This document shows positions 1-9,582 of a DNA stretch of 64,000 nt, one piece after another. The DNA is taken from contig CM057135.1 in the NCBI GenBank assembly GCA_029964075.1, positions 9,822,863-9,886,862 of the forward strand, written 5' to 3'. The stretch's first letter is position 1; every line of letters begins with the position of its first letter. A program made the position numbers and the translations under genes. This stretch comes from Patiria pectinifera (lineage: Eukaryota; Echinodermata; Asteroidea; Valvatida; Asterinidae). The notes beneath the pieces are model-generated. The model did not search any database. It was not told where the DNA came from and saw nothing but the letters and a program-made list of their open reading frames with translations.

Positions 1-328
1 CGCACGTCTTTTTACGATATTTAATCTCTTGATCCGAAGAGCAATCGTCCACGATAAACAACGTGGCAACACCTTCAAATATTTTCCTGTAAAAATCGAT
101 CGCTTCGTTGAGCGTCATCTTGTACAATTCCGGATCGCAGAGGTATACCTCGGGATCTGCTTGAATCCACTTTCTTTCGATGTACGTTTTGTTTTTAAAT
201 ATGGTAGGGCAAATGATGACTATCGCTTCAAATGTATTTTTATAGTCCGACTCTAGCAGATCCAAAATCCATTTGGTTTTGCCCGAATTTGTTTTGCCAA
301 CGATTAAAGCGCAATGCGGTTGTGTCAT
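1..328 (-). CDS. Polinton packaging ATPase, N-terminal part (copy 1, runs off window)
   Basis: Read on the minus strand from an ATG at 328. A perfect Walker A motif GKTNSGKT lies about ten residues in, and the Walker B region FIVDDCSSD is reached near the left edge. This matches the FtsK/HerA-type (A32-like) genome-packaging ATPases of Polintons and adintoviruses, which would push DNA into a preformed capsid. The start lies only 2 bp from the stop codon of the capsid gene (330), so the two are probably co-transcribed. The C-terminus lies outside the window. A second, damaged copy is at 52,364-52,916, which has lost one Walker A glycine; here the motif is intact. Confidence 0.85.
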   Translation of the reverse strand, partial: MTQPHCALIVGKTNSGKTKWILDLLESDYKNTFEAIVIICPTIFKNKTYIERKWIQADPEVYLCDPELYKMTLNEAIDFYRKIFEGVATLFIVDDCSSDQEIKYRKKTC

Positions 329-329
329 T

Positions 330-1599
330 TTAACTTAACAGAGATTTAAAATTTCCGTCTTCCAAGTTCAATTGAGCATCCATGACTAAAAATACGTACA
401 TCGTGAGGTCACCTTGACCTTCGGCTTCTCTGTTAAATTGAATGTTGATGCCTCCTCCGTCTCCGAGTTTCCTACCGGATCCGTGAGCGGAATTGTCGTC
501 GTTACTTCTAAAATCGAGCCACAGACCGTACTTGTCTTTTAGATAGTCTCCGAGGTCAAAACCCGTCAAATTTAAGTCTTTAGCTACTCCGCGCCCGCTT
601 TCGGTATCGCTGTCTCCAAAGAACTTGTTGATTTCATTCCAGTGTTGATACTGAAACATGCCTTGACTGTAGAGTTGATTGGGTTTACCTTCTACGGTCA
701 CCGATGTTTTGGTTATTTTTGGATTGTAAAATCGCTGCGGATTTTTGACAGCGGGATCTTTAAACAAAAACAAAATACCCTTGAGACTCCTGATGGGTTG
801 ATTAACGCTGACGTTCCAAAGCGTGTCCGATTTGTTGACGGATCTAACTTCTAGCGAGTGGATTTTATCAAACAGATATTGCATTAACCCCTTGTGTTTA
901 TTCCTGATGGTGATAGCTAGGTCTCTGTTGGTCACCACTTCGTATTCGAGAGACAAGTCTGAGATAGAATACATCGCCGCCGTATCTGAACTGTTGACTA
1001 CTTTTTCGTGATCGTTAAACTTTATCTCGTACGTCAGAGGTTGTTTTAAACCGCTGGGGTAAAAAGGGTGATGCGAAGTCAGTATGTCAATGTCTAGGGG
1101 AATACAATATCTGTTACCATAGGCATCCGCGATAGCTTGATCCTTACCGTTGTTGGCGCCCGCGTTAGCATCTTCAACCCCAGTTCTTAGTTTAGACACG
1201 TTTTCTTTTTTCTATGCCCGAGTACGCCATGTTTCGAGTCGTCGAGCTGTTGATCCAATTGTCTTTAAAGTTGTGATACACGTCGGCGTGACGATAACTC
1301 ACAATTTCGTGACCTTGAAGCCTGACGCTGATTTCGCTGACTAAATTTCTAGCCAAATTGCTAAAAATGGTTCTATTGTTGTCACTTCCACCTTCGAGTT
1401 CTAAATTGAAAGCTAGTTTACAAGTGCCGGGTACTATCACGTCGTCTACACCCAATTGAGGAAACTTGACCCTCAGCGTTTGCCCCGCCGATATACTACT
1501 AGGATTGTGGGTAATGACCACCTCTTTTCTCTCACCCTTGATAGATCTGGGTATTTTTAATAGCCTGCTGGGATTGAGCTTTTTTCCATATGCATTCAT
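330..1599 (-). pseudogene. Polinton major capsid protein (double jelly-roll type), frameshifted
   Basis: About 420 codons on the minus strand, starting MNAYGKKLNP at 1,599 and stopping at 330. Size, position next to the ATPase and the MNAYGKKL-type start followed by a basic stretch fit the hexon-like major capsid protein of Polintons/adintoviruses; the family assignment is from recognition, not from a search. The reading frame breaks near 1,205: a T run has six bases here and five in copy 2 (7,850), where the frame is open across the site. Apart from this the coding sequence is uninterrupted. Twenty-two bases separate its start from the stop of the upstream small membrane protein. Other copies: 7,305-8,159 (truncated), 42,341-43,440 (diverged) and a 90-bp scrap at 52,918-53,008. 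Confidence 0.85.
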
Positions 1600-1621
1600 T
1601 TTATTTATACGAGTTTTAAAT

Positions 1622-2044
1622 TTAAAGGTATCTGTAAGCCAAGAAGCCCACCAATAGCGTTCCTCCCGCGATAAACGCGAGTTCTTTTTCTATTTGTTGG
1701 TCGCTAGGCTCGTAAAAATCTTCGAGTTTGGGTTCGTGTTGCAGTCCTACGGGTAGTTCGGTAGAGTGTCCACTCACCTCGTTGTAGTAACGCAACGCTC
1801 GATCTACGTTAGAAAATGTTTCTTTAGAAGCATTTTGTTGTCTGATACGTTCGTTTAGAAAATCTAGATATTTCGTTCGTTCTCGTTGCCACTTATCTTT
1901 GGCGGCTGAGAGTTGTTCTATCGCTAAATCGTGTCTCTTACGCTCCTCGTCGCTCTGTTTCAGATTTGAAAATAAAAAGTTTGAACCAGTAAAAGCTAAG
2001 GCGTTGACGATCGCGCCTCCTAACATCATAGCAACGCTAGCCAT
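1622..2044 (-). CDS. Small Polinton protein with two hydrophobic ends (copy 1)
   Basis: 140 codons from ATG 2,044. The N-terminus has a hydrophobic glycine/alanine stretch (MMLGGAIVNALAFTG), the middle is a charged, probably coiled-coil segment rich in E, R, K and Q (about residues 30-75), and the C-terminus is a membrane segment (IAGGTLLVGFLAY). I recognise this as a conserved, unnamed Polinton protein encoded beside the capsid gene (PX-like); a virion or membrane role is inference. The frame stays open upstream to 2,146, but that part overlaps the integrase N-terminus antisense, and copy 2 starts at the equivalent ATG, so 2,044 is preferred. It is divergent from the integrase across a 31-bp gap. 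Confidence 0.75.
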   Translation of the reverse strand: MASVAMMLGGAIVNALAFTGSNFLFSNLKQSDEERKRHDLAIEQLSAAKDKWQRERTKYLDFLNERIRQQNASKETFSNVDRALRYYNEVSGHSTELPVGLQHEPKLEDFYEPSDQQIEKELAFIAGGTLLVGFLAYRYL

Positions 2045-2075
2045 ATTATTATAAACGTCTTTTATATTAAATAAT
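2045..2075. promoter_or_regulatory. Divergent AT-rich gap between small capsid-cluster gene and integrase
   Basis: Only 31 bp separate the two divergent start codons, with TATAAA at 2,049-2,054 and a TTTATATTAAATA stretch. Copy 2 keeps the same spacer (34 bp, one extra ATT). Conservation and lack of other space suggest a compact bidirectional promoter; this is inference. Confidence 0.4.
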
Positions 2076-3079
2076 ATGCAAACATTATCTAAACTGTATA
2101 TTATAGCCCGAGCGGTTATTGGAGAGGTGAAAGTGCCGTCGACCATTTACACGATAAAACAAAAATCGATAAAAAGGTAATCAGAGATTGGCTTAAAAAA
2201 CGTGCGATATGGCAAATTTATCTACCGGGTCCTGCGTATGTACCCAGGCCTACGAGTACTTCGCAAGAGTTTGAAACACCAAACGACTTTCACCAAATCG
2301 ATGTGCTATACCTACCCTGGGATAAAGTAAAACGCAAGACTTATAAATACGCTTTGACGGTTGTCGATGTTGCGAGTCGATACCACGAAGCAGAACCCTT
2401 GGTTTCTAAAACGGCGGATTCCACCCAAGATGCTATCGTCAAGATTTACGCGAGATCGCCTTTGAGTTACCCTAAAACATTGAGAGTAGACGCCGGTACC
2501 GAATTTAAAGGAGCATTTAAAAAATGGATGGCCTCAAAAAACGTCGAGATTATCGTAGGCGAACCCGGAAACCACCGATCGCAGGGTATCGTAGAAAGAT
2601 TTCATCGAACGCTAGCCGAGAAACTGTTTGGTCATCAGTACGCTCAAGAAATGTTAAATCCCGAGAGTAGAAACACGCAATGGGTCGAGCGATTACCCAG
2701 CGTGATCAAAGCTATAAACGATGAAACGACGAGATTAATAGCTAAAGCGCCGTCAGAGGCGGTTAAACTAAAACAGGTCCGGCAATCGCCGGCTAACCCC
2801 GTTAAAACAAAAGAGCAACAATTACCGCAAGACGCTATGGTTAGATATTTATATTAACCGGGTGAGCAAGAGGGTGGAACTTCTAGAAGAGCCACGGATC
2901 CCATTTGGAGCGTAGACATCTTCAACGTGGCAAAAAGAACGAGTCAATTTAAAATGATTGAAGGTAAAAAAGTCACGACGGGTCCTACTCTTTATTACCT
3001 GCAAGACGGCCCAAAAAGGAGTTTTGTGAGACAAGAGCTTCAAGTCGTACCCGAGGACACGCAATTACCGCCTAATTAA
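2076..3079 (+). pseudogene. Polinton integrase (rve/DDE type), copy 1, two lesions
   Basis: A retrovirus-like integrase: first D in HQIDVLYLP (about 2,300), second D in RVDAGTEF (about 2,490), E in GIVERFHR (about 2,592), with 34 residues between the second D and the E. The C-terminal part (IWSVDIF to LQVVPEDTQLPP) is likely the SH3/chromo-like DNA-binding end. It would insert element DNA into host chromatin. Lesions: two extra bases near 2,100 shift the frame after eight codons, and a TAC-to-TAA change makes a stop at 2,855-2,857; downstream codons remain open to TAA 3,077-3,079. The 3' end overlaps the convergent PolB gene by 8 bp. Confidence 0.88.
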
Positions 3080-6000
3080 TATCTAGATTACGGTGACCAT
3101 AAGCGAGCGTGTGTATTCCATCCGGTAAAATGTACCTCTTTGTGTCCAACGGACTCAACGATAGTTTATTTTGAGATACGGTGTAAAGGATGTGATTTTC
3201 CGATCTAATGTGAGTCATGGTTTCGTAATGAGATTTCTTGTTTAAGATGCAGTCGTAATAGTGTCGGTGTTTTAATTTCTTAGAGGTGACCGATTTTGTG
3301 ACTCCCTTGGCTTTTTTCAAGTTGATGTCAGCGGTTAAAATCGAGTACATTTTAGGTCTTATACAAACGACTGCTTTGATTTTTTTACCTCCAAACTCGT
3401 CTTTAAATTTACCGATCACTTTCTTATTGGTTGGATCGTACAAAGGATGATCCGTCGGATAATTCGAAAGGTCATATTGTTGTCCGTTTTGCTGCATATC
3501 TTTGTATACGTCGTCCGTGTGCACTACGAGTATCAAACTGTCTGTATCTGTGTACATCAACCTGATTTTCTCTTTGTACTTGTCTTTCAAATGGTTGTAA
3601 TAAAAATCGTACATCAGCGTCTTAGAGAGATCCAAGATACTCACTCCGCAATAGATCGGTTTGTTTAACACGGTTTTAGTCTTGTACTTTTCGACAAATG
3701 ACAGTTTGCATTCTGAAAATGACGTCGTCGTTTTGTAGCTCGGTTTCTGTATAATTTTTTGGTATTTATCTCGATCGTCATCGTTACTGTCTCTGAGTAG
3801 GTCACCGTCGATTCGGTTTCTGACGTTTTCCATCGTCTTACCAAACACGCTGTTGTTCATCAGTTTAAAAAAGTCTTTCTCAAAATCAGAGGTTGCTTTT
3901 GTTCGGAGTTGCGTGTTTTTGTCGATGTAAGATGCCATCCAAGGCGCTTGTTTAAATTGCAACACTCGATGCACCTTTTTAAGTTTCAAGCCGAGTTTGA
4001 GATACAACTGCAACGTGACGTAGTGCAAAACATATTTTTGTTTAGGATTAAGGGTACACGTTAATTTTTGCACGTTGCTATTAGGTTCGGTATCTAATAA
4101 TTCGTTTTGATAATCAGACATCCATTCTTTTGGTATGACAATGTTTTCTGGCGCTAGGGGGTAATCGTTGTGCAGGTCGTGGAGATTGTCCGGGTAATCG
4201 AGGTCTACTTCGAAGCAGTAACCGGTGTTTGACGTTTTCCTGAGAGATAATATCTTGGACTCGGTAAACGTTTTTGTAGACGCCCATTTAAAGTCTTTGT
4301 ACGGCAGGTATTGACTCATGGCCCAGCCGTACAGATTGTTTGCATCGAGGTAGGTGATGTAACTCGACGGCTCGTTTGGATTATGGTCGGGTAGGTATTT
4401 GTTGTTGGCTTTGTAGTATCTCATACCACCCACGCTCGAGATACCACCTCTTTTTGCCTTTTCAAAAAATAAATGTTTGTCTACGTCTTGCAATAGTTCG
4501 AGTTTACCTTCCGAGTGTTTTAACAAGGCATCCCACGACAATCCTGGTGCTGTGTAGTAATTAGCAGGATCTAACGCGTAGTTTGTAATACACGTTTGCC
4601 TAAAGTTTTCAAATACGCAAGCCAGTAATAACGTATCGGTGGTGACGTACAAATCGTGATATTCCCCCATGTTTTTAACTTTAAACTCGTTCCACGTCAG
4701 TTTAGCTCTGTCGTAGTCCTCTCGCGATATATTTTCGTCTTTTAGGCTGCTGTAAAATTGTTCGATGGGGGGTAGGCTTGTCTCTTGAAATCTGTCAAAC
4801 GAGTCCATGTATTCATATGGATAAACTCCTTTTTGTAACAACGAGTCGATGTTTTGACGATTGAAATGTTCTCTGAGTAGTTTAAACGACTCTCTCGGAC
4901 AAGCCTTAGATAATCTATCCAACGAAGACGCCATAAAATTAAACGAGTCTATAAATCGCATATTTCCGATCGAAAACGAAATATACTTTTCCGAATTTCT
5001 AGCGATAACTTGTATTTCCTTTTCGTCATCGTACTCTGAAATACTCTGCATGATCAAGTGAGCGTCGTAATTTTGCAGATTGTGAAAGACGACCGGTATG
5101 GGGGTAAAACCTGGTTTAACTTGTAATTTTAGATTGCAGTAGGCGTGCGCGGCACCTCTATATCTACCCGTGACGTGGCAGTGATCTCTCACCTTTCTAA
5201 ATTTGTTGATTTTCTTTTTGCATTCTAGACATTTAGACTCGGTAAATCCATTTTTGTTTTCGTACTGATGTTCTTTTATTTGTTTTTCTGTTTTTGGTTT
5301 TTTGGGTTTCTGGCACTGACAGTTGCTCGAGTAATTAGGATAAATTGGTTTCTCGCAAATCCAACACGTGCTTGTTTTATCATGATGTTCTTTAGCTCGC
5401 TCGTTAAATTTCATGGGTTGGGTTTTTTTAAATATGCAATTTATGTCGCTTTGTATTTTTAACATTTTATTGACAAACTTTGATGCGGCATCTTTACCTC
5501 TATAAGTCTCTTGATACGCATTGATGCCGTCGCATCGGACGACAACTAGCGAATAACCGCTTGCTTTGTGAATGTTTGTCTTTTGCGTGTTGTCCTTTTT
5601 ATCGTCCGAGTTTTTTTCTAAGATCGATTCAAAGTCGGCGTAAACTACAAACGGTGCTTTTTGTTTAAACCTGTAGTTTTTAAATTCTAATATTGGCACA
5701 TCGTTTTCGTCGACTATCCACTCGTTATTTACATATTTTCGCTTAGCGGTAGGAAATACAATCTTTGACGGATGTGTATCTATACCGTTACAATCGGTCA
5801 TGTGTCTATCTAATTTTACTTGCGTTCTATAATGACACAGACACCTTCGACAAAAATATTTCTTACTTTTATGTTTTGTAACGTTGTAAATCAATCTCGA
5901 AAAATTATTTATCCAGCAGTAGTGATGCTTGTCGCCCTCAGAAAACAAAAACAGATCGATAGGTCGTGACTCTGGTTTGTAGTTTTTAGACACGTATAAC

Positions 6001-7033
6001 GGATATATTTCTTCCTCATAACCGTATACGTTTATGGTTAAATTATTTTGTCTTTCTATCTTTGGTATCTGGTCGATCGGTGTTGGAAAGTCTACGCCTT
6101 TAAATTTGAGTCCGTCGTCTTTGGTGTAAATACTAGGTCTGTCTTTGCGAGGGCTATATTTGGGGTCGTTTTTTATGTTATTTTTTACTTTATCCGTATA
6201 CAAGCCAAGAGCGGCTCTCAAACACCATCTCAAACACTCGTCGTCTTTGTTTTTAATGTTAATCACCGCCTGTTTTCTTTTGATATGTGGGGGTAGGTCT
6301 ATGTAAGAACTGCCCCTCACGGGGTTAAACCTGTTGATGTTGATATACAACGCCATTATCTTTTTTAAAACCCAACCCGATCCTTGATTCGTATACCTTT
6401 CATCCTTTTTAAATAGCTGGTCGATGTCTTCTTTTAAAACCTGTTTTATTTGACTTTGATTTAAAACAACTCTCTGATCGGTATAATGTGTAGCTTCGAT
6501 CGTTTCTATCGTACCATCCGGTTTGGTTTTTTCGTATTTTATTTTGATTGTGAGCTCCATTTTTAAACCTCTCAGCTCTCTCAATTCTGACTTGATTTTA
6601 TTTACTATTTGATCTTTGTGCGTATCAAAAATCTGACTAAATCGTCGTTAAAAAGTCTAGGAATCAGTTCCCAGTTTCTAAAGTTGTTTCTAAATCTCCT
6701 CGTCGCTCTAAACTCAGCCTCTTGAAAATCCTCGGGTTGCCTAGACTTTTGAATCGCCAAGAGTAAATCTTTTTTCAAAAATCGACCTTTATAACCCGAC
6801 GGGTTATATTCTAGATCATAATTGTCTACAATCTGTTTGAGCTCATGTAGCGTCTTTTTCCTCAAGTTTTTAAATTGAGCTTCGTGGTTTTTTATCCCGT
6901 TGATGTAGACTTTACGCGTAAGAGCAACATTTTGATTGTACGGTATATTATATCGCTGGACGTAATCGCGCAGCGTCGCTTTATTCCATCTAGAAAATCC
7001 CTTAACGATTGGCTTCATCTCATAAGTCACCAT
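3072..7033 (-). pseudogene. PolB: Protein-primed family B DNA polymerase (Polinton PolB), copy 1, one 1-bp deletion
   Basis: About 1,310 codons, starting at ATG 7,033; one missing base near 6,630 splits it into a 142-codon head and a 1,170-codon body (6,584-3,072). In body numbering: C2H2-like cysteines 245/248 with His 258-261 region; exonuclease motif I YADFES (D317, E319); exo II NLQNYDAH (502-509); exo III YHDLYVTTD (642-650); polymerase motif A DANNLYG (747-753); motif B KLMNNSVFGKT (907-917); motif C YTDTDS (1011-1016). Between exo I and II sits a cysteine-rich insert with DHCHVTGRYRGAAHAYCN (467-484), like endonuclease VII/HNH folds. It would replicate the element using a terminal protein primer. 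Most complete polymerase in the window; copies 2 and 4 lack motif A. Confidence 0.93.
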
Positions 7034-7304
7034 TTATTATATAGTAATATAATATTTATTTTTAAATTTTTGTTTGAAGATGAGGTCATTATTTTTGGAT
7101 TTATAAGCAATCAGACTCGCCGGCTGTACAGAGAGAGAGATATTGAGCCCCGGTTTTGGCCGATTCCGAGACTGAGATATTGGGAGGGGAGAGATATATT
7201 TGGGAGATTGAGAGGGTAGGGGCTGGGGGTGGAGGGGATGGGCGGGGCTAGGAGGTGGGGGCAAAAAAATGGGATTTGTCGCCGTACCCTCCCCTTCCTT
7301 CTAC
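7034..7304. other. Junction between Polinton copies 1 and 2, with a G-rich stretch
   Basis: Left part (to about 7,145) is Polinton flank shared with copy 4. From about 7,150 to 7,265 the plus strand is strongly purine/G-rich, with many GGG/GGGG runs (quadruplex-capable). Near 7,305 the sequence enters the capsid gene of copy 2 in mid-gene, so about the last 95 codons of that gene and any ATPase are missing. No gene is seen here. Confidence 0.7.
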
Positions 7305-8159
7305 TCCTTGACTGTAGAGTTGATTGGGTTTACCTTCTACAGTCATCGATGTTTTGGTTAGTTTTGGATTATAAAATCGCTGCGGATTTTTCTCCAAGGG
7401 ATCTTTAAACAAAAACAAAATACCCTTGAGACTCCTGATGGGTTGATTGACGCTGACGTTCCAAAGCGTGTCCGATTTGTTGACGGATCTAACTTCAAGC
7501 GAGTGGATTTTATCAAACAGATATTGCATTAACCCATTGTGTTTATTTCTGATGGTGTTAGCTAGGTCTCTGTTGGTCACCACTTCGTATTCGAGAGACA
7601 AGTCTGAGATAGAATACATCGCCGCCGTATCTGAACTGTTTACTACTTTATCGTGATCGTTAAACTTTATCTCGTACGTCAGAGGTTGGTTTGAACCGCT
7701 GGGGAAAAATGGTGATGCGAAGTCAGTATGTCAATGTCTAGGGGAATACAATATATGTTACCATAGGCATCTGCGATAGCTTGATCTTTACTGTTGTTGG
7801 CGCCCGCGTTAGCATCTTGAGCCCCCAATCTTAGTTTAGACACGTTTTCTTTTTCTATGCCCGAGTACGCCATGTTTCGAGTCATCGAGCTGTTGATCCA
7901 ATTGTCTTTAAAGTTGTGATACACGTCGGCGTGACGATAACTTATAATTTCGTGACCTTGAAGCCTGACGCTGATTTTGCTGACTAAATTTCTGGCCAAA
8001 TTACCAAAAATGGTTAAATTGTTGTCACTTCCACCTTCGAGTTGCCCCGCCGATATACTACTAGGATTGGGTAATGACCACCTCTTTTCTCTCACCCTTG
8101 ATAGATCTGGGTATTTTTAATAGCCTGCTGGGATTGAGCTTTTTTCCATACGCATTCAT
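7305..8159 (-). pseudogene. Major capsid protein, copy 2, truncated and frameshifted
   Basis: Homologous to 330-1,599. The start (ATG 8,157-8,159) is kept, but a roughly 80-bp deletion near 8,045 removes a segment present in copy 1, a frameshift lies near 7,650-7,680, and the gene ends abruptly at about 7,305 in unrelated G-rich sequence. Across the site where copy 1 is frameshifted (7,850 here) this copy is open, which locates the copy 1 lesion in a T homopolymer. Confidence 0.85.
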
Positions 8160-8181
8160 TTTATTTATACGAGTTTGAAAT

Positions 8182-8595
8182 TTAAAGATATTTGTAAGCC
8201 AATAGGCCCACCAATAGCGTTCCTCCCGCGATAAACGCCAGTTCTCTTTCTATTTGTTGGTCGCTAGGCTCGTAAAAATCTTCGAGTTTGGGTTCGCGTT
8301 GCAGTCCTACGGGTAGTTCGGTTGATTGTCCACTCACCTCGTTGTAGTAACGCAACGCTCGGTCTACGTTGAAAAATGTTTGTTTCCTGATGCGTTCGTT
8401 GAGAAAATCTAGATATTTCATTCGTTCAAGTTGCCACTTATCTTTGGCGGCTGAGAGTTGTTCTATCGCTAAATCGTGTCTCTTACGCTCCTCGTCGGCA
8501 TCACTCTGTTTCAGACTTGAAAATAAAAAGTTTGAACCCGTAAAAGCTAAGGCGTTGACGATCGCGCCTCCTAACATCATAGCAAAGCGAGACAT
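8182..8595 (-). CDS. Small Polinton protein with two hydrophobic ends (copy 2)
   Basis: 137 codons, open from ATG 8,595 to the stop at 8,182, and close to the copy 1 protein (1,622-2,044). A short in-frame loss in the middle removes a few residues around the asparagine/alanine/serine stretch. The hydrophobic N-terminus, charged coiled-coil-like centre and C-terminal membrane segment are all kept. It is the only complete reading frame in copy 2. Whether it is expressed cannot be told; it may simply have escaped mutation because it is short. Confidence 0.72.
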   Translation of the reverse strand: MSRFAMMLGGAIVNALAFTGSNFLFSSLKQSDADEERKRHDLAIEQLSAAKDKWQLERMKYLDFLNERIRKQTFFNVDRALRYYNEVSGQSTELPVGLQREPKLEDFYEPSDQQIERELAFIAGGTLLVGLLAYKYL

Positions 8596-8629
8596 ATTAT
8601 TATTATAAACGTCTTTTATATTAAATAAT
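8596..8629. promoter_or_regulatory. Divergent gap, copy 2
   Basis: 34-bp spacer between the start codons of the small membrane protein and the integrase; same TATAAA and TTTATATTAAATA words as 2,045-2,075, with one ATT added. Confidence 0.4.
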
Positions 8630-9582
8630 ATGCCAACATTATCTAAACTGTATTATAGCCCGAGCGGTTACTGGAGAGGTGAAAGCGCCGTCGACCATTT
8701 ACACGATAAAACCAAAATCGATAAAAAGGTAATCAGAGATTGGCTTAAAAAACAAGCAATCTGGCAAATTTATCTGCCGGGTCCTGCGTATGTACCCAGG
8801 CCTACGAGTACTTCGCGAGAGTTTGAAACACCAAACGACTTTCACCAAATCGATGTGCTATACCTACCCTGGGATAAAGTAAAACGCAAGACTTATAAAT
8901 ACGCTTTGACGGTTGTCGACGTTGCGAGTCGATACCACGAAGCAGAACCTTTGGTTTCTAAAACGGCGGATTCCACGCGGGATGCTATTGTCAAGATTTA
9001 CGCGAGATCGCCTTTGAGTTACCCCAAAACGTTGAGAGTAGACGCCGGTACCGAATTTAAAGGTGCATTTAAAAAACGGATGACCTAAAAAAACGTCGAG
9101 ATTATCGTCGGCGAACCCGGAAACCACCGATCGGAGGGTATCGTAGAAAGATTTAATCGAACGCTAGCCGAGAGACTGTTTGGTCATCAGTACGCTCAAG
9201 AAATGTTAAATCCCGAGAGTAGAAACACGCAAAGATTAATAGCTAAAGCGCCGTCACAGGCTGTTAAACTACCCCAAGTCCGGCAATCGCCGGCTAATCC
9301 AGTTAAAACAAAAGAGCAACAAATACCGCAAGACGCAATGGTTAGATATTTATATTACCCAGGCGAGCAAGAAGGGGGGTACTTCGAGAAGAGCCACGGA
9401 TCCCATTTGGAGCGTAGACATCTTCAACGTGGAAAAAAGAACGAGTCAATTTAAAATGATTTACAGTAAAAAAAGTCACGACGGGTCCTACTCTTTATTA
9501 CCTTCAAAACGGCCCAAAAAGGAGTTTTGTGAGACAAGAGCTTCAAGTGGTACCCGAGGACACGCAATTACCGCCTAATTAA
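8630..9582 (+). pseudogene. Polinton integrase, copy 2
   Basis: Starts MPTLSKLYYSP at 8,630 and keeps the N-terminus that is frameshifted in copy 1. A TCA-to-TAA change makes a stop at 9,086-9,088, just before the catalytic E. Compared with copy 1, 17 codons are deleted in frame near 9,232, and two further frameshifts fall near 9,375 and 9,470. The terminal TAA is at 9,580-9,582. The first catalytic D (near 8,850) and the second (near 9,041) are present, and the E remains downstream of the stop. Confidence 0.87.

Larger units (their letters stand above)
1..7150. mobile_element. Polinton/Maverick copy 1 (left end outside window)
   Basis: Gene set and order identify a Polinton: packaging ATPase, major capsid protein, small membrane protein and protein-primed PolB on the minus strand, integrase on the plus strand. 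The left part is cut by the window edge. On the right, homology to copy 4 continues past the PolB start (the stretch around 7,090-7,125 matches 60,615-60,640) and then stops; no terminal inverted repeat like that of copy 4 follows. Few lesions are visible: one frameshift in the capsid gene, a frameshift and a stop in the integrase, one base missing near the PolB start. That makes it the best-preserved copy in the window. Confidence 0.93.
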
